This document shows positions 52,347 to 61,447 of a stretch of 64,000 bases of DNA, one piece after another. Location of the stretch: positions 1-64,000 of the forward strand of contig JAFTLT010000021.1 in assembly GCA_017452785.1 (NCBI GenBank), in the 5' to 3' direction. The stretch is from Clostridia bacterium (GTDB lineage: Bacteria > Bacillota > Clostridia > Oscillospirales > Acutalibacteraceae). The notes under the pieces were generated by a model. It searched no databases. It was not told where the DNA came from and saw nothing but the letters and a program-made list of their open reading frames with translations. How positions within the stretch are numbered: position 1 is the first letter of the stretch; every line of letters starts with the position of its first letter. A program made the position numbers and the translations under genes.

Positions 52347-52374
52347 CAAAAACCCACCAATCGGTGGGCTTTTA
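52347..52374 (-). terminator. Terminator of the third mini-gene
   Basis: On the minus strand AAGCCCACC-GATT-GGTGGGTT is followed by TTTGTTTT, 11 bases past the stop of the 40-codon gene. Confidence 0.85.
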
Positions 52375-52384
52375 TTTTGATTAA

Positions 52385-52507
52385 TTATTTGTTGAAGCTG
52401 TCGATTGTCTCTTCGATTGAAGCGATTGTTTCTTCGTCAACACCGAAGAGCTTAAGAAGGTCAACAAAAAGTTCTGCGAACTTGAAAACAAGTGCCTTTA
52501 CGTCCAT
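52385..52507 (-). CDS. Mini-gene C: 40-residue acidic amphipathic peptide
   Basis: Sequence begins MDVKALVFKFAELFVDLLKL, then FGVDEETIASIEETIDSFNK. Net charge is about -5, with hydrophobic residues spaced for an amphipathic helix in the first half. GGAGGTAAT lies before the ATG; a perfect consensus promoter (52563-52591) and a terminator frame the gene. There is no signal peptide. Favoured codons (CTT, CTC, ATC, AAG, GAA) match highly expressed genes. Size and helicity recall PSM-beta-like peptides or small membrane-active or regulatory proteins; no homology is claimed. Confidence 0.75.
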   Translation of the reverse strand: MDVKALVFKFAELFVDLLKLFGVDEETIASIEETIDSFNK

Positions 52508-52562
52508 CGTATATTACCTCCGTTAATATTTTCAGACAAAGCCAATTTAATTGTCTGCTAAA

Positions 52563-52591
52563 ATTATACATTAGTGTACACGATTTGTCAA
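52563..52591 (-). promoter_or_regulatory. Perfect consensus promoter of mini-gene C
   Basis: Minus strand TTGACA (52591-52586), 17-base spacer, TATAAT (52568-52563). A second TTGACA-like hexamer lies just upstream. Predicted leader about 50 nt. Confidence 0.9.
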
Positions 52592-52622
52592 CATTATTGT
52601 CAAACTTCTTTAACATTTTTAA

Positions 52623-52655
52623 TAAAAAAGTGCCGACCCGTAAGGGTCGGCATCT
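52623..52655 (-). terminator. Terminator of mini-gene B
   Basis: Minus strand TGCCGACCC-TTAC-GGGTCGGCA followed by CTTTTTTATT. Confidence 0.9.
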
Positions 52656-52679
52656 TAAGCTATTTGCAAATAACTTAAA

Positions 52680-52814
52680 TTATTCAGCGGGTGTGTAGGG
52701 GAGTTCTTCTTCTTCTGCTACGAAGCCGAAAACCTTAACCATAACATCTTCGATGAGAGCGATGAGTGCTTCCCATGAGAAATCTTCGATGAGTGCCTTG
52801 ATTGCGTCTAACAT
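52680..52814 (-). CDS. Mini-gene B: 44-residue acidic amphipathic peptide
   Basis: Sequence begins MLDAIKALIEDFSWEALIAL, then IEDVMVKVFGFVAEEEELPYTPAE. Net charge about -9, one tryptophan, no signal peptide. The ATG is preceded by AAGGAGGATACT. It lies 52 bases after mini-gene A without an intervening hairpin, so A and B are probably one transcript ending at the terminator at 52623. The VFGF and EEEE stretch parallels LFGV...EE in mini-gene C, suggesting common ancestry. Function unknown. Confidence 0.75.
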   Translation of the reverse strand: MLDAIKALIEDFSWEALIALIEDVMVKVFGFVAEEEELPYTPAE

Positions 52815-52866
52815 TGTTAGTATCCTCCTTCTTCAGTATTTTAAAAAATTGTTTTTTTGCTCGATA

Positions 52867-52980
52867 TTAGAGAATTTCGTCGAGGTCGATTTCAGGAAGT
52901 TCAACCTTGAGAATGCTCTTTACGAATTCGATGATCTCGTTGAAAAGTGATTCGAGAGCAGCCTTGATTTCTTCTGTCAT
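52867..52980 (-). CDS. Mini-gene A: 37-residue acidic amphipathic peptide
   Basis: Sequence begins MTEEIKAALESLFNEIIEFV, then KSILKVELPEIDLDEIL. Net charge about -7, a continuous amphipathic helix to about residue 26. AAGGAGGAC precedes the ATG and a perfect consensus promoter lies 55 bases upstream. First gene of the A-B pair. No signal peptide, no transporter or modification gene nearby. Candidate for a very abundant small protein. Confidence 0.75.
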   Translation of the reverse strand: MTEEIKAALESLFNEIIEFVKSILKVELPEIDLDEIL

Positions 52981-53034
52981 TGTGAAAGTCCTCCTTATTA
53001 GATTTACTTACGAGGTATTCTCTTAAGTACTTAC

Positions 53035-53063
53035 ATTATATATAATAAAAAACATCTTGTCAA
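53035..53063 (-). promoter_or_regulatory. Perfect consensus promoter of mini-genes A and B
   Basis: Minus strand TTGACA (53063-53058), 17-base spacer, TATAAT (53040-53035). Confidence 0.9.
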
Positions 53064-53188
53064 TAGAAAATTCATATTTTTTTAAAAATATTGCATAAAA
53101 TTTCACTATAAGTAATTATTATCAAAAAAACACTGTTAAATTTAATCTTTGGTTTATTTTCTTCCTTGGAATTGTGAAAATACTAACA
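53064..53188. other. AT-rich spacer
   Basis: No feature was recognised between the mini-gene promoter and the purine-operon terminator; the sequence is AT-rich with short A and T runs. Confidence 0.4.
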
Positions 53189-53220
53189 AACAGCAGGTCA
53201 CATTAATGCAACCTGCTGTT
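53189..53220 (-). terminator. Terminator of the purine operon, joined to 3'-end module D
   Basis: AACAGCAGGT (53189-53198) pairs with ACCTGCTGTT (53211-53220). On the minus strand TTTGTT follows. The AGCAGGT stem is shared with the terminators after modules B and C. Confidence 0.75.
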
Positions 53221-53223
53221 TTA

Positions 53224-53289
53224 TTTATCGCTCGCCGCGTGGGCGTTACTTTCTTATAAGAAAGTAACCAAAGAATTTTGCTTATTCTG
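53224..53289 (-). repeat. 3'-end hairpin module, copy D (after purL)
   Basis: In the purL orientation: CAGAATAAGCAAAATTCTTTG, then GTTACTTTCTTATAAGAAAG, TAACGCC and a CGGCGAGCGATAAA end. Nearly the same as copy A after recR, including the leading CAGAAT-AGCAAA. It starts four bases past the purL stop. Confidence 0.75.
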
Positions 53290-53293
53290 ACGA

Positions 53294-56200
53294 TTATTTA
53301 AAGTATTTCACTGCGCTGCCGAACATCTTGATGTCATAATCACCAAGCACATTCTTATAAAGACCGTAGCCGATTCTTTCACTGTGACCCATCTTACCGA
53401 ATACTCGTCCGTCAGGTGAAGTGATACCCTCAATAGCAAACATTGAATCATTGGGGTTAAAGTGAATATCGTTTGTTGCCTTGCCGTCGAAATCAACATA
53501 CTGGGTTGCAATCTGTCCGTTTTTGGCAAGCTCAAGAATTGTCTTTTCATCGCTGAGAAAACGGCCTTCACCGTGTGAAATAGGCACATTGTAGATGTCG
53601 CCAACATTTGTGTCAGCAAGCCAAGGGCTCATATTTGATGCAATTCTTGTTCTCACAATGCGTGACTGGTGGCGTGCAATTGTGTTGAATGTAAGGGTAG
53701 GCATGTTTTCCTCTGAGTCAACTATCTTGCCATAGGGCACAAGACCCAGCTTAATAAGAGCTTGGAAGCCGTTGCAGATACCGCACATAAGACCGTCTCT
53801 CTTTTCAAGAAGGTCTGTTACCTGCTCCTTGATAGCTGCATTGCGGAAGAAGGCTGTGATAAATTTACCGCTGCCGTCGGGCTCGTCACCGCCTGAGAAA
53901 CCGCCGGGAATGAATATCATCTGTGCTGTTTCAAGCTCCTTGGCAAAGGTTTCAACGCTTCTCTGAATGCCGTCAGCACTCAGGTTATTTATAACGATAA
54001 TCTTGCTTTCAGCGCCTGCATCGTCCATGGCCTTAGCTGAGTCAAATTCGCAGTTTGTGCCGGGGAAAACGGGGATAAGCACCTTGGGCTTAGCTGTCTT
54101 GATAGCGGGAGCGACTCTCTTTGCACAGTCATATGAGAAGGTCTCAACCTTTGACTTTGACTGGTCAATATTGCATGAGTAAACGCTTTCGAGCTTGTTT
54201 TCGTACACGCCTAAGAGTGCGCCGAGAGCTACTTCTTCGCCGCCCATCTTAATGGTACCATTATCAGTGATATAACCGATAGTTTCGCCTTCGTTTACAT
54301 CTTCACTAACTTCAAGCAGGAAACTGCCATAAACATATGAGAAAGCATTTTCTACGCTGATGCCGTCTGCATATGTGAAGCCAAGACCGTTACCGAAGCA
54401 CATTTTCATAACTGCCTCTGCCACGCCGCCGAAACCGGGAGTGTAGCAGGAAACTGCCTTACCGCTTCTGAGAAGCTCAGTAACCTTGTCAAACACACCA
54501 AGAAGTGATTCAGTTACGGGCAGGTGGTCACTGTCAAATTCGGGGGTAAGCTTAATAAGCTTGTTGTCTGCCTTTTTGAATTCAGGTGAAACAACATTCT
54601 CGACCTTGTCAGTTGTCACTGCAAATGAAACGAGAGTGGGGGGTACATCAAGATTTTCAAAAGTACCGCTCATTGAGTCCTTGCCGCCGATAGCTGCAAC
54701 CTTAAGGTCTTTCTGAGCCTTGAAAGCACCTAAAAGAGCTGAAAGAGGCTTGCCCCAACGCTTCGGGTCTTTGCCGGGTCTCTCGAAATATTCCTGGAAG
54801 GTGAGATAAACGTCCTCAAATGAAGCACCTGTTGCAATTAGCTTGCAGACTGATTCAATAACAGCCATATATGCGCCGTGGAAAGGTGTCTTTTCTGTAT
54901 AGAAGGGATTGTAACCCCATGACATAAGTGAGCAGTCATTGGTGTGCCCCTTTTCAGTTGAGATAAGCTGAACCATTGCCTGAATGGGAGTGAGCTGATT
55001 TTTACCTCCAAAGGGCATAAGCACTGTGCCTGCGCCGATTGTGGAGTCGAAGCGTTCACTGAGGCCTCTCTTTGAGCAGACATTAAGGTCAGCTGCAAGA
55101 GCGTTCATATTATCTGTGAAATTGCCCTCAATTTTCTTCATGGGGCATTGAGGAGCAGCAGCCTCAATATCAATATGCTTTTCAGCACCGTTTGAGTTAA
55201 GGAAGTCACGGCTGATGTCAACGATAGCCTTACCGTTCCAATACATTGTAAGACGCTTTTCGGCCTTAACATTTGCCACAACAGTAGCGTTAAGGTTTTC
55301 TTTCTTTGCGAGAGCGAGGAAGCCGTCAATGTTTTCTTTTTCGATAACAACAGCCATTCTTTCCTGGCTTTCACTGATTGCAAGCTCTGTGCCGTCAAGA
55401 CCTTCGTACTTCTTGGGCACTGCATTAAGGTCAATTTCGAGACCGTCTGCCAGTTCACCTATAGCAACACTGACGCCGCCTGCACCGAAGTCATTACAGC
55501 GCTTAATCATGCGGCAGGCTTCTTTGTTTCTGAAAAGTCTCTGCAGCTTTCTTTCCTCTGGTGCATTACCCTTCTGAACCTCTGCACCGCAGGTCTCAAG
55601 GCTTTCCATTGTGTGTGACTTTGATGAGCCTGTTGCACCGCCGCAGCCGTCACGACCTGTAGCACCGCCTAAAAGGATAACAACGTCACCGTCTTCGGGG
55701 CATTCTCGTCTTACATTTTCCTGAGGAGCAGCAGCCACAACAGCACCGATTTCCATTCTCTTAGCTGTGTAGCCTTCGTGATAAAGCTCGTCAACAATAC
55801 CAGTTGCAAGGCCAATCTGGTTGCCGTATGAAGAATAACCTGCAGCTGCAGTTGTAACAATCTTTCTCTGAGGCAGCTTGCCGGGAATAGTTTCAGCCAC
55901 GCTCTTTAAGGGGTCACCTGCACCTGTTACACGCATAGCACCGTAAACATAGCTTCTGCCTGAAAGGGGGTCACGTATAGCACCGCCTATGCAGGTTGCA
56001 GCGCCGCCGAAGGGCTCGATTTCAGTGGGGTGGTTATGAGTTTCATTTTTGAAAAGAAGAAGCCAAGGCTCTTTTTTGCCGTCAATTTCAACTTCAATTT
56101 TAACTGTGCAAGCGTTGATTTCTTCGCTTTCATCTAATTTGTCAAGATAGCCCTTAGCTTTAAGATATTTGCCTGCAAGAGTGCCGATATCCATAAGGCA

Positions 56201-56983
56201 TATGGGCTTTGTTCTGCCGAGCTCTTTTCTTGTTTCGATATAATCGTCATAAGCTCTCTGCAAAAGCTCGTCCTCAAACTTGACACTGTCAATGGTTGTC
56301 AGGAATGTGGTATGACGGCAGTGGTCTGACCAGTATGTATCAATCATACGGATTTCAGTGATAGTGGGGTTTCTGCCTTCCTTTTTGAAGTAGTCCTGAC
56401 AGAAAGCTATATCATCGTTATCCATAGCAAGAGCATACTTCTTAACAAAATCTGCAAGTCCGTCACTGTCAAGGTCAATGAAACCTTCGAGAGTTTCAAC
56501 CTCAGTGGGAATGTCATATTTTGTCTTGAGCGTTTCAGCTGCTTCAAGTGAAGCCTCTCTTGACTCAACGGGGTTGATAACATACTTTTTGATTTCAGCA
56601 AGCTCTGCCTCAGTTACATCACCGTAAAGCAGATAAACCTTTGCAGTCTTGACTGTGGGTCTTTCGCCCTGTGAGATAATCTGAATACACTGAGCAGCTG
56701 AGTCAGCTCTCTGGTCAAACTGACCGGGCAGAGGCTCAACTGCAAAAACTGTAGCCCCCTCAGTGCTGAGAGCTTCGCTTGTTATATCAAGCTGAGGCTC
56801 TGAGAAAACATTTTTAACTGCATAATCAAAAAGTGACTTCTCAATATCTTCTGCATCATAGCGGTTGATAACACGAATATCATTTACGCTCTTGATGCCG
56901 AGCAGTGAGTTGATGTCGCCAAGAAGACCTTTTGCTTCGTTAGCGAGTTCCTTTTTCTTTTCAACATATATGCGATATACCAT
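53294..56983 (-). CDS. purL: Phosphoribosylformylglycinamidine synthase (single chain)
   Basis: A 1229-residue enzyme converting FGAR, glutamine and ATP to FGAM, step four of IMP synthesis. It contains both synthetase halves and a C-terminal glutaminase: RMIDTYWSDHCRHTTF near 210, LFKNETHNHPTEIEPFGGAATCIGG near 310, FGAGGVSVAIGELADGLEIDL in the middle, and GTNCEFDSAKAMDDAGAE with the nucleophile in LMCGICNGFQALIKLG. The start codon abuts the purD stop, and AAGGAGGC lies within purD's final codons. Last gene of the operon. Confidence 0.97.
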   Translation of the reverse strand: MVYRIYVEKKKELANEAKGLLGDINSLLGIKSVNDIRVINRYDAEDIEKSLFDYAVKNVFSEPQLDITSEALSTEGATVFAVEPLPGQFDQRADSAAQCIQIISQGERPTVKTAKVYLLYGDVTEAELAEIKKYVINPVESREASLEAAETLKTKYDIPTEVETLEGFIDLDSDGLADFVKKYALAMDNDDIAFCQDYFKKEGRNPTITEIRMIDTYWSDHCRHTTFLTTIDSVKFEDELLQRAYDDYIETRKELGRTKPICLMDIGTLAGKYLKAKGYLDKLDESEEINACTVKIEVEIDGKKEPWLLLFKNETHNHPTEIEPFGGAATCIGGAIRDPLSGRSYVYGAMRVTGAGDPLKSVAETIPGKLPQRKIVTTAAAGYSSYGNQIGLATGIVDELYHEGYTAKRMEIGAVVAAAPQENVRRECPEDGDVVILLGGATGRDGCGGATGSSKSHTMESLETCGAEVQKGNAPEERKLQRLFRNKEACRMIKRCNDFGAGGVSVAIGELADGLEIDLNAVPKKYEGLDGTELAISESQERMAVVIEKENIDGFLALAKKENLNATVVANVKAEKRLTMYWNGKAIVDISRDFLNSNGAEKHIDIEAAAPQCPMKKIEGNFTDNMNALAADLNVCSKRGLSERFDSTIGAGTVLMPFGGKNQLTPIQAMVQLISTEKGHTNDCSLMSWGYNPFYTEKTPFHGAYMAVIESVCKLIATGASFEDVYLTFQEYFERPGKDPKRWGKPLSALLGAFKAQKDLKVAAIGGKDSMSGTFENLDVPPTLVSFAVTTDKVENVVSPEFKKADNKLIKLTPEFDSDHLPVTESLLGVFDKVTELLRSGKAVSCYTPGFGGVAEAVMKMCFGNGLGFTYADGISVENAFSYVYGSFLLEVSEDVNEGETIGYITDNGTIKMGGEEVALGALLGVYENKLESVYSCNIDQSKSKVETFSYDCAKRVAPAIKTAKPKVLIPVFPGTNCEFDSAKAMDDAGAESKIIVINNLSADGIQRSVETFAKELETAQMIFIPGGFSGGDEPDGSGKFITAFFRNAAIKEQVTDLLEKRDGLMCGICNGFQALIKLGLVPYGKIVDSEENMPTLTFNTIARHQSRIVRTRIASNMSPWLADTNVGDIYNVPISHGEGRFLSDEKTILELAKNGQIATQYVDFDGKATNDIHFNPNDSMFAIEGITSPDGRVFGKMGHSERIGYGLYKNVLGDYDIKMFGSAVKYFK

Positions 56984-58246
56984 TTATTTTGCCTCCTTGG
57001 CTTTTTTGCCTATATCGTTTCTATAGAATGCATTGTCAAAGCTGACTTTCTTAACCTTTTCATAAGCGCCGTTGATAGCACAGCAAAGGCAAGCACCTGT
57101 GGCAGTTACACCGAGTACTCTGCCGCCGCTTGTCTTGAGAGTGTCTCCATCGAGCACTGCACCTGCAACATAAACGCTGTCTTTAACATCGTCTGGGATT
57201 GTGATAGCAAACCCCTTGTCATATTTCTGTGGATAACCCTTTGAAGCCATAATAACACAGCAGGCATGCTTATCGGAAAACGTAACCTCTGTTTCTGCAA
57301 GGGTACCGTCGGTGGTAGCCTTCATAACAGTGAGCAGGTCGCTTTCGAGCAAGGGGAGCACTACCTGAGTTTCAGGGTCGCCGAAACGGCAGTTGTACTC
57401 AATAACCTTGGGGCCTTTTTCTGTTATCATAAGACCGAAATAAAGGCAGCCCTTGAAGGTGCGTCCTTCAGCATTCATAGCGTTTATAGTGGGCAGGAAA
57501 ATCTTTTCCATACACTCTTTTGCAACTGCGTCTGTGTAATAGGGGTTGGGAGCAACTGTGCCCATACCGCCTGTGTTAAGGCCTTTGTCATTGTCGAGGG
57601 CTCTCTTGTGGTCCATTGATGAAACCATAGGAACAACAGTCTTGCCGTCTGTGAATGAAAGCACTGAAACTTCAGGGCCGGTGAGGAACTCTTCGATAAC
57701 GATGTTGCTTCCGCTTTCACCAAAGACCTTATCGAGCATCATTGATTTAACTGCATCCTTTGCTTCATCTCTTGTCATAGCTATGATAACACCCTTGCCG
57801 AGAGCCAGACCGTCAGCCTTTATAACTGTGGGAATGGGAGCAGTTTCAAGATAATCGAGAGCCTTTTCCATATCGGAGAATACTTCGTACTCTGCCGTGG
57901 GAATGCCATATTTCTTCATAAGGTTCTTTGAGAAAACCTTGCTGCCCTCGATTATTGCAGCCTTAGCCTCAGGGCCGAAGCAGGGAATGCCCATAGCGGT
58001 GAGTTTGTCAACAGCACCGAGCACAAGCGGGTCATCGGGAGCAACAACTGCATAGTCAACGAGGTTGTTTTTTGCCCATTCGCAGATGCCGTCTATGTCT
58101 GTTGCGCTGATTGCAACACATTCTGCATCGGCAGCAATGCCGCCGTTTCCGGGCAGAGCATAGATTTTTTCAATGTCTTTGTTTTCTTTTAATTTTTTTA
58201 TGATGGCGTGTTCTCTTCCTCCGCCACCTACAACCATAATTTTCAT
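56984..58246 (-). CDS. purD: Phosphoribosylamine--glycine ligase
   Basis: A 420-residue ATP-grasp enzyme making GAR from phosphoribosylamine and glycine. MVVGGGGREHAIIKKL opens it; FGPEAKAAIIEGSKVFSKNLMKKYGIPTAEY, VIKADGLALGKGV and the late GCLYFGLMITEKGPKVIEYNCRFGDPETQ are typical. The ATG at 58246 with GAGGTG upstream is used; GTG at 58255 overlaps that site. The adjacent glyA can supply glycine or one-carbon units. Confidence 0.97.
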   Translation of the reverse strand: MKIMVVGGGGREHAIIKKLKENKDIEKIYALPGNGGIAADAECVAISATDIDGICEWAKNNLVDYAVVAPDDPLVLGAVDKLTAMGIPCFGPEAKAAIIEGSKVFSKNLMKKYGIPTAEYEVFSDMEKALDYLETAPIPTVIKADGLALGKGVIIAMTRDEAKDAVKSMMLDKVFGESGSNIVIEEFLTGPEVSVLSFTDGKTVVPMVSSMDHKRALDNDKGLNTGGMGTVAPNPYYTDAVAKECMEKIFLPTINAMNAEGRTFKGCLYFGLMITEKGPKVIEYNCRFGDPETQVVLPLLESDLLTVMKATTDGTLAETEVTFSDKHACCVIMASKGYPQKYDKGFAITIPDDVKDSVYVAGAVLDGDTLKTSGGRVLGVTATGACLCCAINGAYEKVKKVSFDNAFYRNDIGKKAKEAK

Positions 58247-58258
58247 AATCTGCACCTC

Positions 58259-59503
58259 TTAGTCAGCGTAGATAGGATATTTTTCGCAAAGAGCAAGCAC
58301 ACCCTTTGTGATTTCTTCTTTTGAAGACTCAAAGTCTGTTATTGCAAGCTTAATCCACTTTGCAATAAGCACCATATCTTCCTCTTTGAAGCCTCTTGAT
58401 GTTACGGCAGCAGTACCGACACGAAGACCGCTTGTAACAAAAGGACTTTTCGGGTCATTGGGGATTGTATTTTTGTTTGCCGTGATATGCACCTCGTCAA
58501 GCCTTGCCTCAAGCTCCTTGCCTGAAATCTCATAGCGTCTCAGGTCGAGAAGCATAAGGTGATTATCAGTGCCCTTTGACACAATGTCGATTTCCTCAGC
58601 CTTGAGTGCCTCACAGAAAGCAGCAGCGTTTTTGTGAAGCTGAGTCTGATAAGCCTTGAATTCGTCAGTGAGAGCCTCACCGAAAGCAACAGCCTTAGCG
58701 GCAATAATGTGCATCAGGGGGCCGCCCTGAGTGCCGGGGAAAACGGCTTTGTCAATTTTCTGAGCAAGCTCAGCCCTGCAAAGGATAAGTCCGCCACGGG
58801 GTCCACGCAGTGTTTTGTGAGTTGTTGAGGTAACAACATCTGCATAGGGCACGGGTGAGGGATGTATACCTGCTGCAACAAGGCCTGCAATGTGAGCCAT
58901 ATCAACCATAAGATATGCACCCACTTCGTCTGCAATTTCTCTGCAGCGGGGGAAGTCGATAACTCTTGAATAAGCACTTGCACCCACAACAATGAGCTTA
59001 GGCTTACATTCGAGGGCAATTTCTCTCATTTTATCATAGTCAATCATTTCAGTTTCATCGTCAACACCATACTGAACAATGTTCCAGTATTTGCCCGAAA
59101 TGTTAACAGGCGAACCGTGAGAAAGATGACCGCCCTGTGAAAGATTCATACCCATAACAGTGTCGCCTGTTTCTAAAAGAGCGAAGAATGCCGCAAGATT
59201 TGCGTTAGCTCCTGAGTGGGGCTGCACATTAGCGTGCTCAGCACCGAAGAGCTTTTTGGCTCTTTCTCTTGCAATATTTTCGACCTCGTCAACACAGTGG
59301 CAGCCGCCATAGTAGCGCTTGCCGGGGTAGCCCTCTGCGTACTTATTGGTCAGCACACTGCCTGCAGCTAAAAGCACAGCCTTTGAAACGATGTTTTCTG
59401 AAGCAATAAGCTCAATAAAGGTTTCCTGTCTTGTAAGCTCCTTATCGCAAGCTGCAAAGACCTCTGGGTCATACTTTTGGAGTTCGTTAAAATAATTAAG
59501 CAT
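58259..59503 (-). CDS. glyA: Serine hydroxymethyltransferase
   Basis: A 414-residue PLP enzyme interconverting serine and glycine with tetrahydrofolate. Motifs: [61 protein letters not shown] and the PLP lysine in [15 protein letters not shown] (about residue 230). Located inside the purine operon, where its glycine feeds PurD and its one-carbon product feeds the two transformylases. AGGAGAAACC precedes the ATG. Confidence 0.97.
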   Translation of the reverse strand: MLNYFNELQKYDPEVFAACDKELTRQETFIELIASENIVSKAVLLAAGSVLTNKYAEGYPGKRYYGGCHCVDEVENIARERAKKLFGAEHANVQPHSGANANLAAFFALLETGDTVMGMNLSQGGHLSHGSPVNISGKYWNIVQYGVDDETEMIDYDKMREIALECKPKLIVVGASAYSRVIDFPRCREIADEVGAYLMVDMAHIAGLVAAGIHPSPVPYADVVTSTTHKTLRGPRGGLILCRAELAQKIDKAVFPGTQGGPLMHIIAAKAVAFGEALTDEFKAYQTQLHKNAAAFCEALKAEEIDIVSKGTDNHLMLLDLRRYEISGKELEARLDEVHITANKNTIPNDPKSPFVTSGLRVGTAAVTSRGFKEEDMVLIAKWIKLAITDFESSKEEITKGVLALCEKYPIYAD

Positions 59504-59529
59504 CGGTTTCTCCTTTTAGGGGAATTTTA

Positions 59530-60714
59530 TCAGTGATGGAAAAGTCTCATCTTGGTGAACGCCATTACCATATTATATTTATCGGCACATTCGATAACGG
59601 CATCGTCTCTGATTGAGCCGCCGGGCTCTGCGATATAGCTTACGCCGCTGCGATATGCTCTTTCAATGTTATCTGAGAAGGGGAAGAATGCATCTGAGCC
59701 AAGAGCAATGCCTGAGAAGGTCCCCAGGTGTGCTTCCATTTCTTCCTTTGTGAAGGGTTCGGGCTGAGTGGTGAAATATTTCTGCCAGTTGCCGTCAGCG
59801 CAAACATCCTCTTCATTTTTGTTGATGTAACCATCGATGACATTGTCTCTGTCAGCTCTGCCGAGTGTGGGCAGAAAGGGGAGATTCAGCACCTTGTCAG
59901 CCTGACGAAGAAGCCATGTGTCAGCCTTTGTGCCTGCAAGACGTGTGCAGTGAATTCTTGACTGCTGACCTGCACCAACACCGATAGCCTGTCCGTCATA
60001 AGCGTAGCAGACTGAGTTTGACTGTGTATATTTAAGTGTGATGAGAGCAATGATAAGGTCTCTCTTTGCACTTTCGGGAAGCTCCTTATTTTTAGTAACA
60101 ATGTCACTGAGAAGAGCTTCATTAATTTCAAAGTTGTTTCTGCCCTGCTGGAAGGTGATGCCGTAAACCTGCTTTGTTTCAATTTCAGCGGGTACATAGT
60201 CGGGGTCAATTTTAACAACATTATAGTTGCCGTTTCTCTTTTGTTTTAAGAGAGCAAGTGCTTCGTCTGTGTAGCCGGGAGCGATAACGCCGTCGGAAAT
60301 TTCACGCTTGATAAGTCTTGCTGTTGTTTCGTCACAAACATCTGACAGAGCAACCCAGTCACCGAAGGAGCACATTCTGTCTGTGCCTCTTGCTCTTGCA
60401 TAAGCGCAGGCAAGGGGGCTTTCGTCAAGACCGGGAACATCGTCAACAAAACAAGCTTTCTTTAATTTTTCGGGAAGGATTGTGCCTACTGCCGCTGATG
60501 TTGGGCTTACGTGCTTGAAGGATGCTGCACAGGGAAGACCTGTTGCCTCTTTTACTTCCTTAACAAGCTGCCATGAGTTGAAAGCATCAAGAAAATTGAT
60601 ATAGCCGGGTCTGCCTGAAAGGATTTCGATAGGCAGCTCTGAGCCGTCATGCATATAAATCTTAGAAGGCTTCTGGTTAGGGTTACAGCCGTATTTAAGT
60701 TCAAACTCTTTCAT
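59530..60714 (-). CDS. AICAR transformylase (PurH C-terminal domain only)
   Basis: A 394-residue stand-alone formyltransferase making FAICAR from AICAR and 10-formyl-THF. It carries the catalytic Lys-His in ASFKHVSPTSAAVG near 68, LIALITLKYTQSNSVCYA and VGAGQQSRIHCTRLAG near 250, and GIALGSDAFFPFSDNIERA and the C-terminal PGGSIRDDAVIECADKYNM. The usual N-terminal IMP cyclohydrolase domain of PurH (about 200 residues) is absent; the neighbouring PurO-type gene supplies that step. AGGAGGATAAC precedes the ATG. Confidence 0.93.
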   Translation of the reverse strand: MKEFELKYGCNPNQKPSKIYMHDGSELPIEILSGRPGYINFLDAFNSWQLVKEVKEATGLPCAASFKHVSPTSAAVGTILPEKLKKACFVDDVPGLDESPLACAYARARGTDRMCSFGDWVALSDVCDETTARLIKREISDGVIAPGYTDEALALLKQKRNGNYNVVKIDPDYVPAEIETKQVYGITFQQGRNNFEINEALLSDIVTKNKELPESAKRDLIIALITLKYTQSNSVCYAYDGQAIGVGAGQQSRIHCTRLAGTKADTWLLRQADKVLNLPFLPTLGRADRDNVIDGYINKNEEDVCADGNWQKYFTTQPEPFTKEEMEAHLGTFSGIALGSDAFFPFSDNIERAYRSGVSYIAEPGGSIRDDAVIECADKYNMVMAFTKMRLFHH

Positions 60715-60727
60715 TGTTATCCTCCTG

Positions 60728-61444
60728 TTATTTGTTTTTATTTACTACTCTTGTTTCGCTTTCGCCACTTTCGATGTCGATGTATCTGACGAAAAGTGAA
60801 ACCTTATTGTCTTCGTTAAGGTTAGTCCAGATAAGGTCTGTGAGCTCGTCGATAGAAACATCGGGAAGCTCAAGAGTCTTGGGTTCACCTTCAAATGAGG
60901 GCAGGGGATTGCCGTCACAGTTATAGGTGTGAATGAACTTTGCCTTGCCGCAAAGGGGATTTGAGTAAGCATAGGTAAATCTCTCGCATGAAGAGTCATC
61001 ACCCTCTGCACTCTTGAGAATTGACATAGCGTAGTTCATGCCTTCCTTGTCAAGGCGGATAATACCTGAAATTCTCGGTGTGAAGTTGGGCTTATCGTCT
61101 TCAAATTCTCTTGTGCGAAGAGCCTGCTCAAAGGTCATCTGCTTATCCATAAGCTCATAGATAGTGTCGGTTTGGTCACCGTTTGTCACAATAGTCTTGT
61201 TGCCGAGCACTCTTACGGGATAGTAGATAATAAGATGAGGGTCTGTCATTTTGCTTTCGTCAAAGGCCTTAGTGCGCATAGCGTCACCCTCAAGGACGAA
61301 AACACGGTTACGGCTGTTTTCACTTCTGCCCATAATGAAATAAGCAGTTACAGCCTTTTTGCCGTCAGCACTTTTGCCGATGATGATGCCTCTGCCGTGA
61401 TAAGCAAGAGAATTCAGTTCGTCTTTGATTGTTGAAACTTTCAT
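60728..61444 (-). CDS. PurO-type IMP cyclohydrolase
   Basis: A 238-residue protein like the IMP cyclohydrolase family first known from archaea (PurO), closing FAICAR to IMP. Visible features: LAYHGRGIIIGKSADGKKAVTAYFIMGRSENSRNRVF at residues 13-50, a YYPVRVLG segment and PNFTPRISGII. Assignment is supported by operon position beside an AICAR transformylase that lacks its cyclohydrolase domain. It lies 13 bases upstream of that gene in the transcript. Displacement of the bacterial PurH domain by PurO is notable. Confidence 0.88.
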   Translation of the reverse strand: MKVSTIKDELNSLAYHGRGIIIGKSADGKKAVTAYFIMGRSENSRNRVFVLEGDAMRTKAFDESKMTDPHLIIYYPVRVLGNKTIVTNGDQTDTIYELMDKQMTFEQALRTREFEDDKPNFTPRISGIIRLDKEGMNYAMSILKSAEGDDSSCERFTYAYSNPLCGKAKFIHTYNCDGNPLPSFEGEPKTLELPDVSIDELTDLIWTNLNEDNKVSLFVRYIDIESGESETRVVNKNK

Positions 61445-61447
61445 AGC

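Noticed and set aside
52305-52950. Plus-strand frames of 65-73 codons over the mini-gene region
   Set aside because: They are antisense shadows; the promoters, ribosome binding sites and terminators all point to the minus strand.
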